The notes below the pieces were generated by a model. That model had not been told where the DNA came from. It worked only from the letters and a program-made list of their open reading frames with translations, and did no database searches. The position numbers and the translations under genes were made by a program. Positions 18,706 to 27,479 of a DNA stretch of 64,000 nt are shown here, piece by piece. The stretch lies in contig NZ_JACVQC010000001.1 of assembly GCF_018881505.1 (NCBI RefSeq), forward strand, positions 2,091,927-2,155,926, in the 5' to 3' direction. Every line of letters starts with the position of its first letter. Positions within the stretch are counted from its first letter, which is position 1. Origin of the DNA: Polynucleobacter sp. UK-Mo-2m-Kol15 (GTDB lineage: Bacteria; Pseudomonadota; Gammaproteobacteria; Burkholderiales; Burkholderiaceae).

Positions 18706-19836
18706 TTAGCTAAAGAAACTCTTCACGCCGTCGAACCAACCCTTTTGATGGGGGTTATGTTTATCGCCACCTGATTTAAGACTGTCATCGAACTTCTGCA
18801 GTAATTTTTTCTGCTCATCAGTTAGCTTAACTGGGGTCTCAATGGCAACATGAACAAAGAGATCCCCCACCATCGTGGAGCGTAGCCCCTTAATCCCCTT
18901 GTTGCGCAAACGGAATGTTTTACCAGTTTGCGTACCCTCAGGAATCGGAAACTCGACGCGCCCCGAAAGAGTTGGCACTTCAATATCACCACCAATCGTT
19001 GCAGTAGCAAAAGAAATTGGCATCTGAACATGTAAATCACTGCCATCACGCTCGAATACCTTATGAGGCTTGACTCTAACCTCGACATACAGATCGCCGG
19101 ATGGTCCACCATTTACGCCTGGCTCACCATTTCCAACAGAGCGGACGCGCATACCGTCATCAATGCCCGCAGGAATTTTAATTTCAAGTGTTTTTTGTTC
19201 TTTATGCTTACCGCTACCATGGCAAGTCTTACATGGCTTAGGAATATATTCACCAGTACCGCGGCACTTAGGGCAAGTTTGTTGCATCGAGAAGAAGCCT
19301 TGCTGGACGCGGACTTGGCCATGACCATCGCAAGTAGTACATCTCTCAGCTTTACTGCCAGGCTCAGCGCCAGTGCCATGACATGGCTTACAGTCACTCC
19401 AACTTGGGACTCGAATTTGCGTGGTGTAACCCTCAGCAGCCTGTTCGAGAGTGATCTCCATGTTGTAACGTAAATCAGCACCTTTGTACACCTGCGGTCC
19501 AGACTGTCGTCCACCTCCTTGCCCAAAGATATCGCCAAAGATGTCACCGAAGGCATCCGCAAAACCGCCGCCGCCAAAGCCACCACCACCAAAGCCGCTG
19601 GATTGATCCACGCCTGCATGACCATATTGATCATAAGCGGCACGCTTATTCGGATCCGTGAGGGTTTCGTAGGCTTCTTTAACTTCTTTAAATTGCGCTT
19701 CCGCCGTTTTGCTATCAGGGTTGCGATCAGGGTGATACTTCATCGCCATTTTCCGATAAGCCTTTTTTAGCTCCTCATCGCTGGCACCCTTCGCAAGACC
19801 AAGCACTTCGTAATAATCGCGTTTACTTGTAGGCAC
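18706..19836 (-). CDS. dnaJ: Chaperone protein DnaJ, GTG start
   Basis: Hsp40 co-chaperone that delivers substrates to DnaK and stimulates its ATPase. The 376-residue type I DnaJ has a J domain with the HPD motif (KYHPDRNPD), a Gly/Phe-rich linker, four CxxCxGxG zinc motifs ([32 protein letters not shown]) and the C-terminal substrate domain. The start is GTG at 19836: GAGAGG lies 6-7 bases upstream and the protein then begins [13 protein letters not shown]. The in-frame ATG at 19875 adds 13 atypical residues. It follows dnaK by 98 bp with a hairpin in the gap. Confidence 0.96.
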   Translation of the reverse strand: MPTSKRDYYEVLGLAKGASDEELKKAYRKMAMKYHPDRNPDSKTAEAQFKEVKEAYETLTDPNKRAAYDQYGHAGVDQSSGFGGGGFGGGGFADAFGDIFGDIFGQGGGRQSGPQVYKGADLRYNMEITLEQAAEGYTTQIRVPSWSDCKPCHGTGAEPGSKAERCTTCDGHGQVRVQQGFFSMQQTCPKCRGTGEYIPKPCKTCHGSGKHKEQKTLEIKIPAGIDDGMRVRSVGNGEPGVNGGPSGDLYVEVRVKPHKVFERDGSDLHVQMPISFATATIGGDIEVPTLSGRVEFPIPEGTQTGKTFRLRNKGIKGLRSTMVGDLFVHVAIETPVKLTDEQKKLLQKFDDSLKSGGDKHNPHQKGWFDGVKSFFS

Positions 19837-19863
19837 AAAATTCCTCTCAACAACCTGAATGAC

Positions 19864-19888
19864 ACAAGTCGGCACGGGGCCGACTTGT
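19864..19888 (-). other. Hairpin in the dnaK-dnaJ intergenic region
   Basis: A ten-base perfect stem ACAAGTCGGC/GCCGACTTGT with a five-base loop. It lacks a T-tract on either strand, so it is not a classic terminator. A role in mRNA processing, 3'-end protection or partial read-through is inferred. Confidence 0.75.
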
Positions 19889-19934
19889 TATTTAAGTACT
19901 TCTAAACTACGTTAAATGGCTATCAATTAAGGGA

Positions 19935-21866
19935 CTACTTCTTGTCATCCACTTCTTTGAAATCCGCATCCACCACGTCAGCATCCGGAGCGGCAGCTTG
20001 CGTACCACCAGTAGCTGCGCCAGGAGCAGCACCAGCTTTAGCTTGTTCAGCAGCCATGGCTTTTTCACCCAACTTCTGACTTGCTTTACCCAAAGCCTCA
20101 GTCTTAGCTTCAATTGCAGCTTTATCGCTACCCTTGATGGCCTCATCCAATTCTTTCAGGGCAGCTTCGATTGCCTCTTTCTCAGAAGCCTCCAAGGCAG
20201 AGCCATGCTCTTCCAAAGCCTTCTTGGTTGAGTGAGCCAAAGCATCCGCAGTATTGCGCGCTGTTACTAATTCCAATGCTTTTTTATCTTCATCGGCATT
20301 CGCTTCAGCGTCTTTCACCATGCGTTGAATTTCTTCTTCAGTCAAGCCAGAGTTTGCCTTAATGGTGATCTTATTCTCTTTGCCAGTCGTTTTGTCTTTT
20401 GCAGTTACATGCAAAATACCGTTGGCATCAATATCAAAGGTCACTTCAATCTGTGGCATACCGCGTTGCGCTGGAGCAATACCTTCCAAATTAAACTCAC
20501 CAAGTAGTTTGTTTGCAGCAGCCATCTCACGCTCCCCTTGGAAGCACTTAATTGTTACCGCTGGCTGGTTGTCTTCCGCTGTAGAGTAAACCTGCGAATG
20601 CTTAGTAGGAATGGTTGTATTTTTCGGGATCATCTTAGTCATGACGCCACCCAAAGTTTCGATACCCAATGACAATGGGGTTACATCTAAGAGCAACACG
20701 TCTTTGCGATCGCCAGATAACACGGAGCCCTGAATCGCTGCACCAACCGCGACCGCTTCGTCTGGGTTCACATCCTTACGCGGATCTTTGCCAAAAATTG
20801 CTTTTACCTTGTCCTGAACAGCAGGCATACGAGTCTGACCGCCAACCAAAATCACGTCGTCAATATCAGCCACATTCACACCGGCATCCTTAATTGCAGT
20901 TAAGCAAGGACCAGCTGTACGGTTAATCAACTCCTCTACCAAAGACTCCAACTTAGCGCGGGTCAACTTCAAGTTCAAATGCTTAGGGCCGCCTGCATCT
21001 GCAGTAACGTAAGGCAAGTTAATTTCAGTTTGCTGTGCAGATGAGAGCTCGATCTTAGCTTTTTCAGCAGCGTCTTTCAAACGTTGCAATGCCAATACAT
21101 CTTTACTCAAATCCACGCCTTGCTCTTTTTTGAACTCAGCAATAATCCAGTCAATGATGCGTTGATCAAAATCCTCACCACCCAAGAAGGTGTCGCCGTT
21201 AGTAGAGAGCACTTCAAACTGCTTCTCTCCATCCACGTTGGCAATTTCAATAATGGACACGTCAAATGTACCGCCGCCCAAGTCATATACAGCGATCTTA
21301 CGATCCACTTTATCTTGCTTATCCAATCCAAATGCCAATGCCGCTGCAGTTGGCTCATTGATGATGCGCTTCACATCTAAACCAGCGATCCGGCCTGCGT
21401 CTTTAGTTGCTTGACGTTGACTATCATTGAAATAAGCGGGAACAGTAATCACTGCTTCAGTGACTTCTTCACCAAGATAATCTTCGGCAGTCTTTTTCAT
21501 TTTGCGCAGAATTTCTGCTGACACTTGTTGCGGCGCCATTTTTTTATCACGCGCTTCAACCCAAGCATCGCCGTTATCCGCTTGAATAATTTTGTAAGGC
21601 ATTAAACCGATGTCTTTTTGCACTTCCGCATCAGTAAATTTACGCCCCATCAAACGCTTCACTGCATAAATGGTGTTTTTAGGATTCGTAACTGATTGGC
21701 GTTTTGCAGGCGCGCCAACCAATACTTCACCGTCTTCTACGTAGGCGATGATGGAGGGAGTTGTGCGACCGCCTTCAGCGTTCTCGACAACCTTAGGTGC
21801 ATTGTTTTCAACAACGGAAACGCACGAATTCGTGGTTCCCAAGTCAATTCCGATAATCTTTCCCAT
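19935..21866 (-). CDS. dnaK: Chaperone protein DnaK (Hsp70)
   Basis: Hsp70 chaperone of 643 residues that folds and disaggregates proteins with DnaJ and GrpE. The nucleotide-binding domain begins [11 protein letters not shown], with [13 protein letters not shown] and [14 protein letters not shown]. The [15 protein letters not shown] linker follows, and then the beta-sandwich, the lid and an Ala/Gly-rich tail ending in the acidic [12 protein letters not shown], which is the conserved EEVD-like end of bacterial DnaK. It has its own sigma-32-type promoter, separated from grpE by two hairpins. Confidence 0.98.
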   Translation of the reverse strand: MGKIIGIDLGTTNSCVSVVENNAPKVVENAEGGRTTPSIIAYVEDGEVLVGAPAKRQSVTNPKNTIYAVKRLMGRKFTDAEVQKDIGLMPYKIIQADNGDAWVEARDKKMAPQQVSAEILRKMKKTAEDYLGEEVTEAVITVPAYFNDSQRQATKDAGRIAGLDVKRIINEPTAAALAFGLDKQDKVDRKIAVYDLGGGTFDVSIIEIANVDGEKQFEVLSTNGDTFLGGEDFDQRIIDWIIAEFKKEQGVDLSKDVLALQRLKDAAEKAKIELSSAQQTEINLPYVTADAGGPKHLNLKLTRAKLESLVEELINRTAGPCLTAIKDAGVNVADIDDVILVGGQTRMPAVQDKVKAIFGKDPRKDVNPDEAVAVGAAIQGSVLSGDRKDVLLLDVTPLSLGIETLGGVMTKMIPKNTTIPTKHSQVYSTAEDNQPAVTIKCFQGEREMAAANKLLGEFNLEGIAPAQRGMPQIEVTFDIDANGILHVTAKDKTTGKENKITIKANSGLTEEEIQRMVKDAEANADEDKKALELVTARNTADALAHSTKKALEEHGSALEASEKEAIEAALKELDEAIKGSDKAAIEAKTEALGKASQKLGEKAMAAEQAKAGAAPGAATGGTQAAAPDADVVDADFKEVDDKK

Positions 21867-21928
21867 AATGGCTCCAAAAATTAAGTTATGTGTAATCTCG
21901 TCAAACTGCGAATAAATCGATATTCAAT

Positions 21929-21956
21929 AAATGGGGTCGAAAAGAGCTATTTCAAG
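21929..21956 (-). promoter_or_regulatory. Sigma-32 (heat-shock) promoter of dnaK
   Basis: On the minus strand CTTGAAA (21950-21956), a 13-bp spacer and CCCCATTT (21929-21936) match the sigma-32 consensus CTTGAAA-N(11-16)-CCCCATNT fully. It lies 63 bp upstream of the dnaK ATG. Confidence 0.92.
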
Positions 21957-21967
21957 GGCTAATAAGC

Positions 21968-21993
21968 AAAAAAGGCAGAAATCTGCCTTTTTT
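21968..21993. terminator. Hairpin with A/T tracts between grpE and dnaK
   Basis: The stem GGCAGA/TCTGCC is flanked by A6 and T6, giving a symmetric rho-independent terminator. It lies between grpE and the dnaK promoter on the minus strand and probably backs up the grpE terminator. Confidence 0.8.
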
Positions 21994-22012
21994 AGCCCGC
22001 TTTTTGTTAAAA

Positions 22013-22033
22013 ATCCCCTGGTTTAGGGGTTTT
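22013..22033 (-). terminator. Terminator of grpE
   Basis: A five-base stem CCCCT/AGGGG with a short loop, followed on the minus strand by ATTTTTAAC, just after the grpE stop. With the next hairpin it isolates grpE from dnaK. Confidence 0.65.
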
Positions 22034-22038
22034 ATAGC

Positions 22039-22599
22039 TTATTTAGGTGCGCTCACAGTGACTAAGGCAGGGCGCAGGATACGGTCCGCAATCGAATAGC
22101 CCCTCTGAAGCACTGAAACTACGGTATTGGCCTCTTGCTCTGAGGGCACTGAAGCAATCGCCTGGTGGTGGTGAGGATCAAACTTGTCGCCAATGGCAGG
22201 ATTAATCTCAGTCATGCGACCTTTTTCAAAGGCTGAAAGTAGCTGCTTGAGGGTGATTTCTAGGCCCTCTTTAAACGCTTTAGCATCCACCGCTTCTGCG
22301 TTCAGAGCTGCATACAAGCTATCCGTTACTGGCACAAGATGCTCAGCAAAACTTTCAATCGCAAACTTATGCGCCTTAGAGACATCTTCAGCAGCGCGGC
22401 GACGAATGTTTTCACCTTCAGCTTTTGAGCGAAGATAGTTATCTTGCATCTCTGTTAACTTTTGATTTAACTCAGCAATTTCTTGCTCCGGTGTCTTTAC
22501 TTCGGCATCTGCAGGAACCGCATCGGCACCGCCCTCAGCCTGAGAATCGGCGGCAATATTTTCCTGCTCAGGAGATGGATTTTGATTATCTTGGGTCAT
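22039..22599 (-). CDS. grpE: Nucleotide exchange factor GrpE
   Basis: It releases ADP from DnaK. The 186-residue protein has an acidic N-terminus, a long coiled-coil region ([31 protein letters not shown]) and the C-terminal beta domain with [14 protein letters not shown] and [21 protein letters not shown]. It has its own sigma-32-type promoter and is not fused to hrcA as in many Gram-positive bacteria; hemH lies between the two. Confidence 0.97.
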   Translation of the reverse strand: MTQDNQNPSPEQENIAADSQAEGGADAVPADAEVKTPEQEIAELNQKLTEMQDNYLRSKAEGENIRRRAAEDVSKAHKFAIESFAEHLVPVTDSLYAALNAEAVDAKAFKEGLEITLKQLLSAFEKGRMTEINPAIGDKFDPHHHQAIASVPSEQEANTVVSVLQRGYSIADRILRPALVTVSAPK

Positions 22600-22642
22600 G
22601 GGTACAAATTCACTTTTCTATCAGGATGTCTACTACTCAACA

Positions 22643-22670
22643 GTATGGGGCCGACTAAGGTAATTTCAAG
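22643..22670 (-). promoter_or_regulatory. Sigma-32 (heat-shock) promoter of grpE
   Basis: On the minus strand CTTGAAA (22664-22670), a 13-bp spacer and CCCCATAC (22643-22650) match the sigma-32 consensus almost perfectly, 44 bp upstream of the grpE ATG. The -35 element lies 12 bp downstream of the hemH stop. Confidence 0.9.
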
Positions 22671-22681
22671 TGCAATGGAGT

Positions 22682-23776
22682 TTAAGCAATTTTGGCTTTT
22701 GCCAGCTCAGCTAGGCGATCACGTTCGTGCAATACTGCATCAGACTCTGCGCCTAAACTCCAGCCAGACAAATGCTGCTGGGCAATCTCGTACATGGCAT
22801 CAATCCACTTTGGATTGCTATTTAGGCAAGGGATATAGCGGTAATCTTTGCCACCATGCTCCAAGAAAATCTCGCGCGCCTCCATGGCGATCTCTTCTAA
22901 TGTCTCCAAGCAATCCGCCGGAAAACCTGGGCAAAAAATATCCACTCTTCTGCAGCCTTCTTTGCCTAACTTTTCAATCGTTGGAGCCGTGTAAGGCTTA
23001 AGCCACTCCGCCTTACCAAAACGAGATTGAAAGGTCACCAAATACTGTCCAGGCTCTAAGCCCAATGACTCACCCAGCAGACGTCCTGTTTTTAAGCACT
23101 CACAGTGGTATGGATCACCCTTCATTAAATTACGTTTAGGCAAACCATGGAAAGACATCACAAGATAGTCGCCAGCAGCGAAATCTGGACGCCCATCTTT
23201 ATCCCATGCGCCGAGCACTTGGTCGCGCAGTGCGGCAATATAGGCAGGGTTGTCGTGGTAATACTTTACCAATCGTAGCTCAGGTTGATTGCGCCAAGTT
23301 CCAAGAATACGAAACACCTCATCAAAACTAGAGGCAGTAGTTGTTGCTGAATACTGCGGATATAGTGGCAACAATAGAAGGCGCTCCATACCCTGAGCCT
23401 GTAGGGCTTCCAAGGCTTGCTGAGTGGAGGGCTCACCATAGCGCATCGCTAAATCTACCAACACCACTTCACCATGGTTAGCGAATTTTTCACCTAACTC
23501 TTTGGCTTGCAGGCGGGAGTAGTGCATTAATGGCGAACCTAATTTTGGCAACCAAATTGATGCATATTTCTTTGCGGACGCACTACTGCGAATTGGCAAA
23601 ATAATAACGTTCAAAATGCACCACCAAATAATGCGGGGGATTTCTACGACGCGTGGATCAGATAGAAATTCTTTGAGATAAACCCTCACCGCTTTAGCGG
23701 TTGGTGCGGAAGGCGTGCCTAAGTTCAGCAATAGCACTGCTGTCTTGGAGGGGCGTAAGTGGGGATTTTGATTCAA
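22682..23776 (-). CDS. hemH: Ferrochelatase
   Basis: It inserts Fe2+ into protoporphyrin IX, the last step of haem synthesis, at the inner membrane. The 364-residue protein has AVLLLNLGTPSAPT at the N-terminus, the VMSFHGLPKRN block with the catalytic histidine, and the PGFPADCLETLEEI region with the second conserved segment. It follows hrcA by 44 bp without a visible terminator, so hrcA and hemH may share a transcript. Confidence 0.97.
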   Translation of the reverse strand: MNQNPHLRPSKTAVLLLNLGTPSAPTAKAVRVYLKEFLSDPRVVEIPRIIWWCILNVIILPIRSSASAKKYASIWLPKLGSPLMHYSRLQAKELGEKFANHGEVVLVDLAMRYGEPSTQQALEALQAQGMERLLLLPLYPQYSATTTASSFDEVFRILGTWRNQPELRLVKYYHDNPAYIAALRDQVLGAWDKDGRPDFAAGDYLVMSFHGLPKRNLMKGDPYHCECLKTGRLLGESLGLEPGQYLVTFQSRFGKAEWLKPYTAPTIEKLGKEGCRRVDIFCPGFPADCLETLEEIAMEAREIFLEHGGKDYRYIPCLNSNPKWIDAMYEIAQQHLSGWSLGAESDAVLHERDRLAELAKAKIA

Positions 23777-23820
23777 GGAAGATCCGTCTTAATTAAATGG
23801 GGGCTAAAAATATAGACTGC

Positions 23821-24834
23821 TTATGAAGAGCTCAATGCGCCAGATAACAACTTAGAGGTAATGTCAACAATCGGAATCACCCGATCGTATGCCATGCGAG
23901 TGGGGCCAATCACACCGAGAGTTCCTACGATCTGACCATCTACGCTGTATGGCGCACTAATGACGGCGAGATCTTCATATGGTAGTAAATCACTTTCACC
24001 ACCAATAAAGATTTGAATGCCATCGGCATGACTGGATACATCAAGCAACTGCATGAGAACCGATTTTTGCTCAAGCATATCGAACATCTTACGCAGCTTA
24101 TCTAAATTGGTACTGAGATCACCAATATTAAGCAAGCGCCGCTCGCCTGATAGCAGCATATCGCCTTGACCCATACCGTAATCGCTCACGCCACTGTGCA
24201 AGGCCAAGGCCATTAAGCCAGAAATATCAGTACGCAAGTTATCCAGATCGGAGGCAAGGTGTGCGCGTACCTCAGCAAAGCTCTTACCAGCGAACTGCGT
24301 ATTGATGTAATTACCCGCCTCCACTAACTGGCTTGGGGTGTAGTCCTGCGTAGTGGGGAGAATGCGGTTTTGAACGTCGCCCTCTGGGGTCACCATAATG
24401 AGCAAGATCTTCCCTTCACCAAGCCTCAAGAACTCGATATGTTTAAACACTTGTGCCCGCTTAGGTGTCATTACCACCCCAGCAAAATGGGTCAAATTAG
24501 ACAAAATTTGTGCGGCGGAGTTCAGCACCCTTTGTGGAGAATCTGGCAAAAGCCCTTTTTCCATCTCGCGAGTGGCAATTTCTTCTAGAGGGCGGACTGT
24601 CACCATCGTATCCACAAAGAGACGGTAGCCTCTTGGGGTTGGAATACGGCCGGCTGAGGTATGGGGGCTAGTAACTAAGCCCATTTCCTCTAAATCAGCC
24701 ATAACATTGCGAATTGTGGCCGCAGAAAGATCCAGCCCCGAGAATCGAGACAGGGTTCTTGAGCCAATAGGCTGCCCCTCTTCGATATAGCGCTCGATGA
24801 GGGTTTTTAGTAAGGCGCGTGAACGATCATCCAT
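23821..24834 (-). CDS. hrcA: Heat-inducible transcription repressor HrcA
   Basis: Repressor that binds CIRCE operators (usually upstream of groES-groEL) and is stabilised by GroEL. The 337-residue protein has an N-terminal winged helix ([53 protein letters not shown]) and the GAF-like HrcA domain ending [16 protein letters not shown]. It diverges from nadK with only 37 bp between starts. No CIRCE palindrome was found near any gene in the window; the groES-groEL promoter lies beyond its end. Confidence 0.96.
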   Translation of the reverse strand: MDDRSRALLKTLIERYIEEGQPIGSRTLSRFSGLDLSAATIRNVMADLEEMGLVTSPHTSAGRIPTPRGYRLFVDTMVTVRPLEEIATREMEKGLLPDSPQRVLNSAAQILSNLTHFAGVVMTPKRAQVFKHIEFLRLGEGKILLIMVTPEGDVQNRILPTTQDYTPSQLVEAGNYINTQFAGKSFAEVRAHLASDLDNLRTDISGLMALALHSGVSDYGMGQGDMLLSGERRLLNIGDLSTNLDKLRKMFDMLEQKSVLMQLLDVSSHADGIQIFIGGESDLLPYEDLAVISAPYSVDGQIVGTLGVIGPTRMAYDRVIPIVDITSKLLSGALSSS

Positions 24835-24856
24835 ATTTGAAGGGATTTTATGCGTA

Positions 24857-24865
24857 TGGTTTAAT
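24857..24865 (+). promoter_or_regulatory. Extended -10 promoter element before nadK
   Basis: TGG directly followed by TTTAAT (5/6 to TATAAT) forms an extended -10. It ends six bases before the nadK ATG, so transcription would start at the start codon. No Shine-Dalgarno is present. Confidence 0.45.
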
Positions 24866-24871
24866 CGTTAT

Positions 24872-25777
24872 ATGTTAAGCCCATCCCCAAATTCCAGCAA
24901 AAAGGCATTTAGCCGGGTTGCGCTTGTCGGCAAATATCAAGCTGACGGCATCCAAGAGCGCCTCAAGGACCTGGCGGCCCTTCTTCGCCAGCAAAATTGC
25001 GAAGTCTATGTCGAGAGCTCTACCGCAAGCCATCTTGGGCTCACCGCCTTTCCCATCAAAAAAGTGGAGGAGTTCACTGACACCATAGATTTGGCGGTAG
25101 TTTTGGGGGGTGATGGCACGATGCTTGGCATTGGAAGGCAGCTTGCGGGCAGCAATGTCCCCTTAGTGGGCATCAATATGGGTCGATTAGGCTACATGAC
25201 CGATATCCCCATTCAAAATGTTCAAACAGTCTTGCCGCAAATTATTACTGGCGAGTATGAGGCCGATACTAGAACATTATTGGATGCAGTAGTCATACGC
25301 AATGGCAAAAAGATTAACCAGGCTTTGGCTCTAAATGACGTAGTTGTAAATCGTTCCGGAATCTCTGGAATGGTCGAGCTGGCAGTGCGCGTCAATGGCT
25401 CATTTATGTACAACCAACGCTCTGATGGTTTGATTGTGTCGACCCCTACAGGCTCTACCGCTTACGCCCTATCAGCCGGCGGCCCCATTCTACATCCACG
25501 GGTAGCAGGAATCCTCTTGGTGCCAATTGCCCCACATTCCTTATCCAATCGCCCCATCGTATTGCCACAAGAGATTGTGGTCAGCATTGAGGTGGTTGAT
25601 GGCAGAGAAGTCATTGTGAACTTTGATATGCAATCCCAAACCGATCTGCAAACAGGCGATACGATCGAAGTACGCCAGTCTGAGAAAACCATCACCCTAC
25701 TTCACCCTCGCAGTCACAGTGACTACAAAACCTTGCGAGAGAAGCTGCATTGGAATGAGTATCCCTCGACATTCTGA
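24872..25777 (+). CDS. nadK: NAD kinase
   Basis: It phosphorylates NAD to NADP. The 301-residue protein contains the catalytic [13 protein letters not shown], then [10 protein letters not shown], and [23 protein letters not shown], all diagnostic for the family. The frame is open 25 codons upstream into hrcA, but [21 protein letters not shown] is taken as the start because it precedes the conserved [10 protein letters not shown] strand. recN follows 26 bp later; hrcA/nadK/recN neighbourhoods are common in proteobacteria. Confidence 0.96.
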   Translation: MLSPSPNSSKKAFSRVALVGKYQADGIQERLKDLAALLRQQNCEVYVESSTASHLGLTAFPIKKVEEFTDTIDLAVVLGGDGTMLGIGRQLAGSNVPLVGINMGRLGYMTDIPIQNVQTVLPQIITGEYEADTRTLLDAVVIRNGKKINQALALNDVVVNRSGISGMVELAVRVNGSFMYNQRSDGLIVSTPTGSTAYALSAGGPILHPRVAGILLVPIAPHSLSNRPIVLPQEIVVSIEVVDGREVIVNFDMQSQTDLQTGDTIEVRQSEKTITLLHPRSHSDYKTLREKLHWNEYPSTF

Positions 25778-25803
25778 TGTCGAATTTTTTGGTACGCTAA
25801 GGC

Positions 25804-27474
25804 ATGCTTCAAACACTTTCGCTTCGCGACTTTGTCATTGTTGATCAGCTAGAGCTAGAATTTTCCTCGGGCTTTACAGTCCTCACCGGTGAAACTGGTG
25901 CCGGTAAATCCATTCTTTTAGATGCGCTCAGCTTGGTATTGGGTGAGCGTGCGGATAGCAGTCAGATCCGTGAGGGCTGCAACCGAGCAGAAATTAGCGC
26001 TCTTTTTCGGATTGATCGCCAACAAATTGAGCATTTCAATCAATGGCTTGACGAACAAGGCTTCCCCACTGAAGATGAAGGACAAAGCCTGCTCCTGAAA
26101 AGAACTATAGAGGCTAGCGGCAGAAGCCGCGCCTTTATTAATGGCAGCGTAGCAACCTTAGCGCAGCTGCGTGAGGCGGGTGATCAGCTGGTAGATATTC
26201 ATGGGCAACATGCACATCAACTATTACTTAAAGGTGGTGCGCAGCGTGCACTTCTCGATCGCCATGCGAATCATTTGGATCTTGTTGCAGAGATTTCTCT
26301 ATTATTTAAAACCCTGAGTGAATCACGTCGTAAATTAGAGCAAGCTGAAAATGCTGGGCAAGATATTGAGCGTGAGCGTGAGCGCCTAGAATGGCAATTA
26401 GAGGAGCTCACTGAACTCTCCCCACAAGAAGGTGAATGGACTGCAATTCAGAGTGAGCATGCTCGCCTAGCGAATGGCGCAAAAATTATTAGTGGCTGCC
26501 AAGAGGCAATTGATGTACTGAGCGACTCAGACAATTCGGTGGAGTCCATTCTTTCTAAAGCCAGCTCTAATGTGACTGCACTGGCAGAACATGACTCCGC
26601 ACTAAGCGATATTAGCCAAGCATTAGAGTCGGCACAAATTCAAATAGATGAGGCGGTACATACCCTCAATCGATATTTACAAAAACTGGACTTAGATCCT
26701 GCACGCCTCAGTGAAGTAGAGGAGCGCATGCAAGCCCTCCATAGCGCAGCCAGAAAATACCGTACTGAAGCAGATGAATTACCAAAGCTACTTCTTGACA
26801 CCACCGAGCGTTTAGAGGCCCTAACGGCCTCGCAAAATATCGAGGCTTTACGTGAGAAGGTGAAGCAAGAAGAGCTTGTCTACCTCAAGCAAGCCAAGCA
26901 GCTCTCACAAAAACGTAAAAAGGCGGCAGTAGATTTGGGCAAGCAAGTTACTGCCGCAATGCAAGATTTATCGATGGCGGGTGGACAACTCGATATAGCT
27001 CTGCTGCCTTTGGCCGAAGGCGGTGCCAATGGACTTGAGCAAATTGAATTCTTGGTTGCAGGCCATGTCGGTAGTACCCCACGCCCTCTAGCGAAAGTAG
27101 CCTCTGGCGGTGAGTTGGCTCGCATTAGCCTAGCCATTAGCGTAATCACAAGCAAAGCCTCCTTTACACCAACCCTCATATTTGATGAGGTGGATGCAGG
27201 TATTGGGGGCGCTGTTGCAGAGACCGTTGGAAAATTATTGCGCCAACTTGGTGAGTCACATCAAATTCTTTGTGTAACCCATTTGCCACAAGTAGCAGCG
27301 CAAGGTAATCACCACCTGAAAGTCAGCAAATCACATGCGGGGGATAAAACTCTCTCCCAGGTTATACCGCTAGGAAGAGCTGAGCGAGTTGAAGAAATTG
27401 CTCGCATGCTAGGAGGAACGACTCTTACCGATACTACACGTCGCCATGCTCGAGAGCTCTTAGAGTCAAACTAA
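25804..27474 (+). CDS. recN: DNA repair protein RecN
   Basis: An SMC-like ATPase of double-strand break repair. The 556-residue protein begins MLQTLSLRDFVIVDQLELEF, has Walker A TGETGAGKSILLDAL at residues ~28-42, a central coiled coil (~155-360), the ABC signature KVASGGELARISLAI, and Walker B LIFDEVDAGIGG. Its stop is 5 bp from that of the convergent glnE, with no room for a separate terminator. Confidence 0.97.
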   Translation: MLQTLSLRDFVIVDQLELEFSSGFTVLTGETGAGKSILLDALSLVLGERADSSQIREGCNRAEISALFRIDRQQIEHFNQWLDEQGFPTEDEGQSLLLKRTIEASGRSRAFINGSVATLAQLREAGDQLVDIHGQHAHQLLLKGGAQRALLDRHANHLDLVAEISLLFKTLSESRRKLEQAENAGQDIERERERLEWQLEELTELSPQEGEWTAIQSEHARLANGAKIISGCQEAIDVLSDSDNSVESILSKASSNVTALAEHDSALSDISQALESAQIQIDEAVHTLNRYLQKLDLDPARLSEVEERMQALHSAARKYRTEADELPKLLLDTTERLEALTASQNIEALREKVKQEELVYLKQAKQLSQKRKKAAVDLGKQVTAAMQDLSMAGGQLDIALLPLAEGGANGLEQIEFLVAGHVGSTPRPLAKVASGGELARISLAISVITSKASFTPTLIFDEVDAGIGGAVAETVGKLLRQLGESHQILCVTHLPQVAAQGNHHLKVSKSHAGDKTLSQVIPLGRAERVEEIARMLGGTTLTDTTRRHARELLESN

Positions 27475-27479
27475 TTTTT

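Noticed and set aside
19113..19643. 176-codon frame overlapping dnaJ
   Set aside because: Same strand, other frame, inside a clear dnaJ gene with all zinc motifs intact.
20325..21358. Long open frames antisense to dnaK
   Set aside because: They lie entirely within a high-confidence gene, show no family motifs and follow from its codon composition.
22483..23001. 172-codon plus-strand frame across grpE/hemH
   Set aside because: It runs antisense to the end of hemH and the grpE promoter; the translation resembles no protein family.
25792..25798. -10-like TACGCT before recN
   Set aside because: Only three of six bases match TATAAT, and AAGG before the ATG already explains translation.
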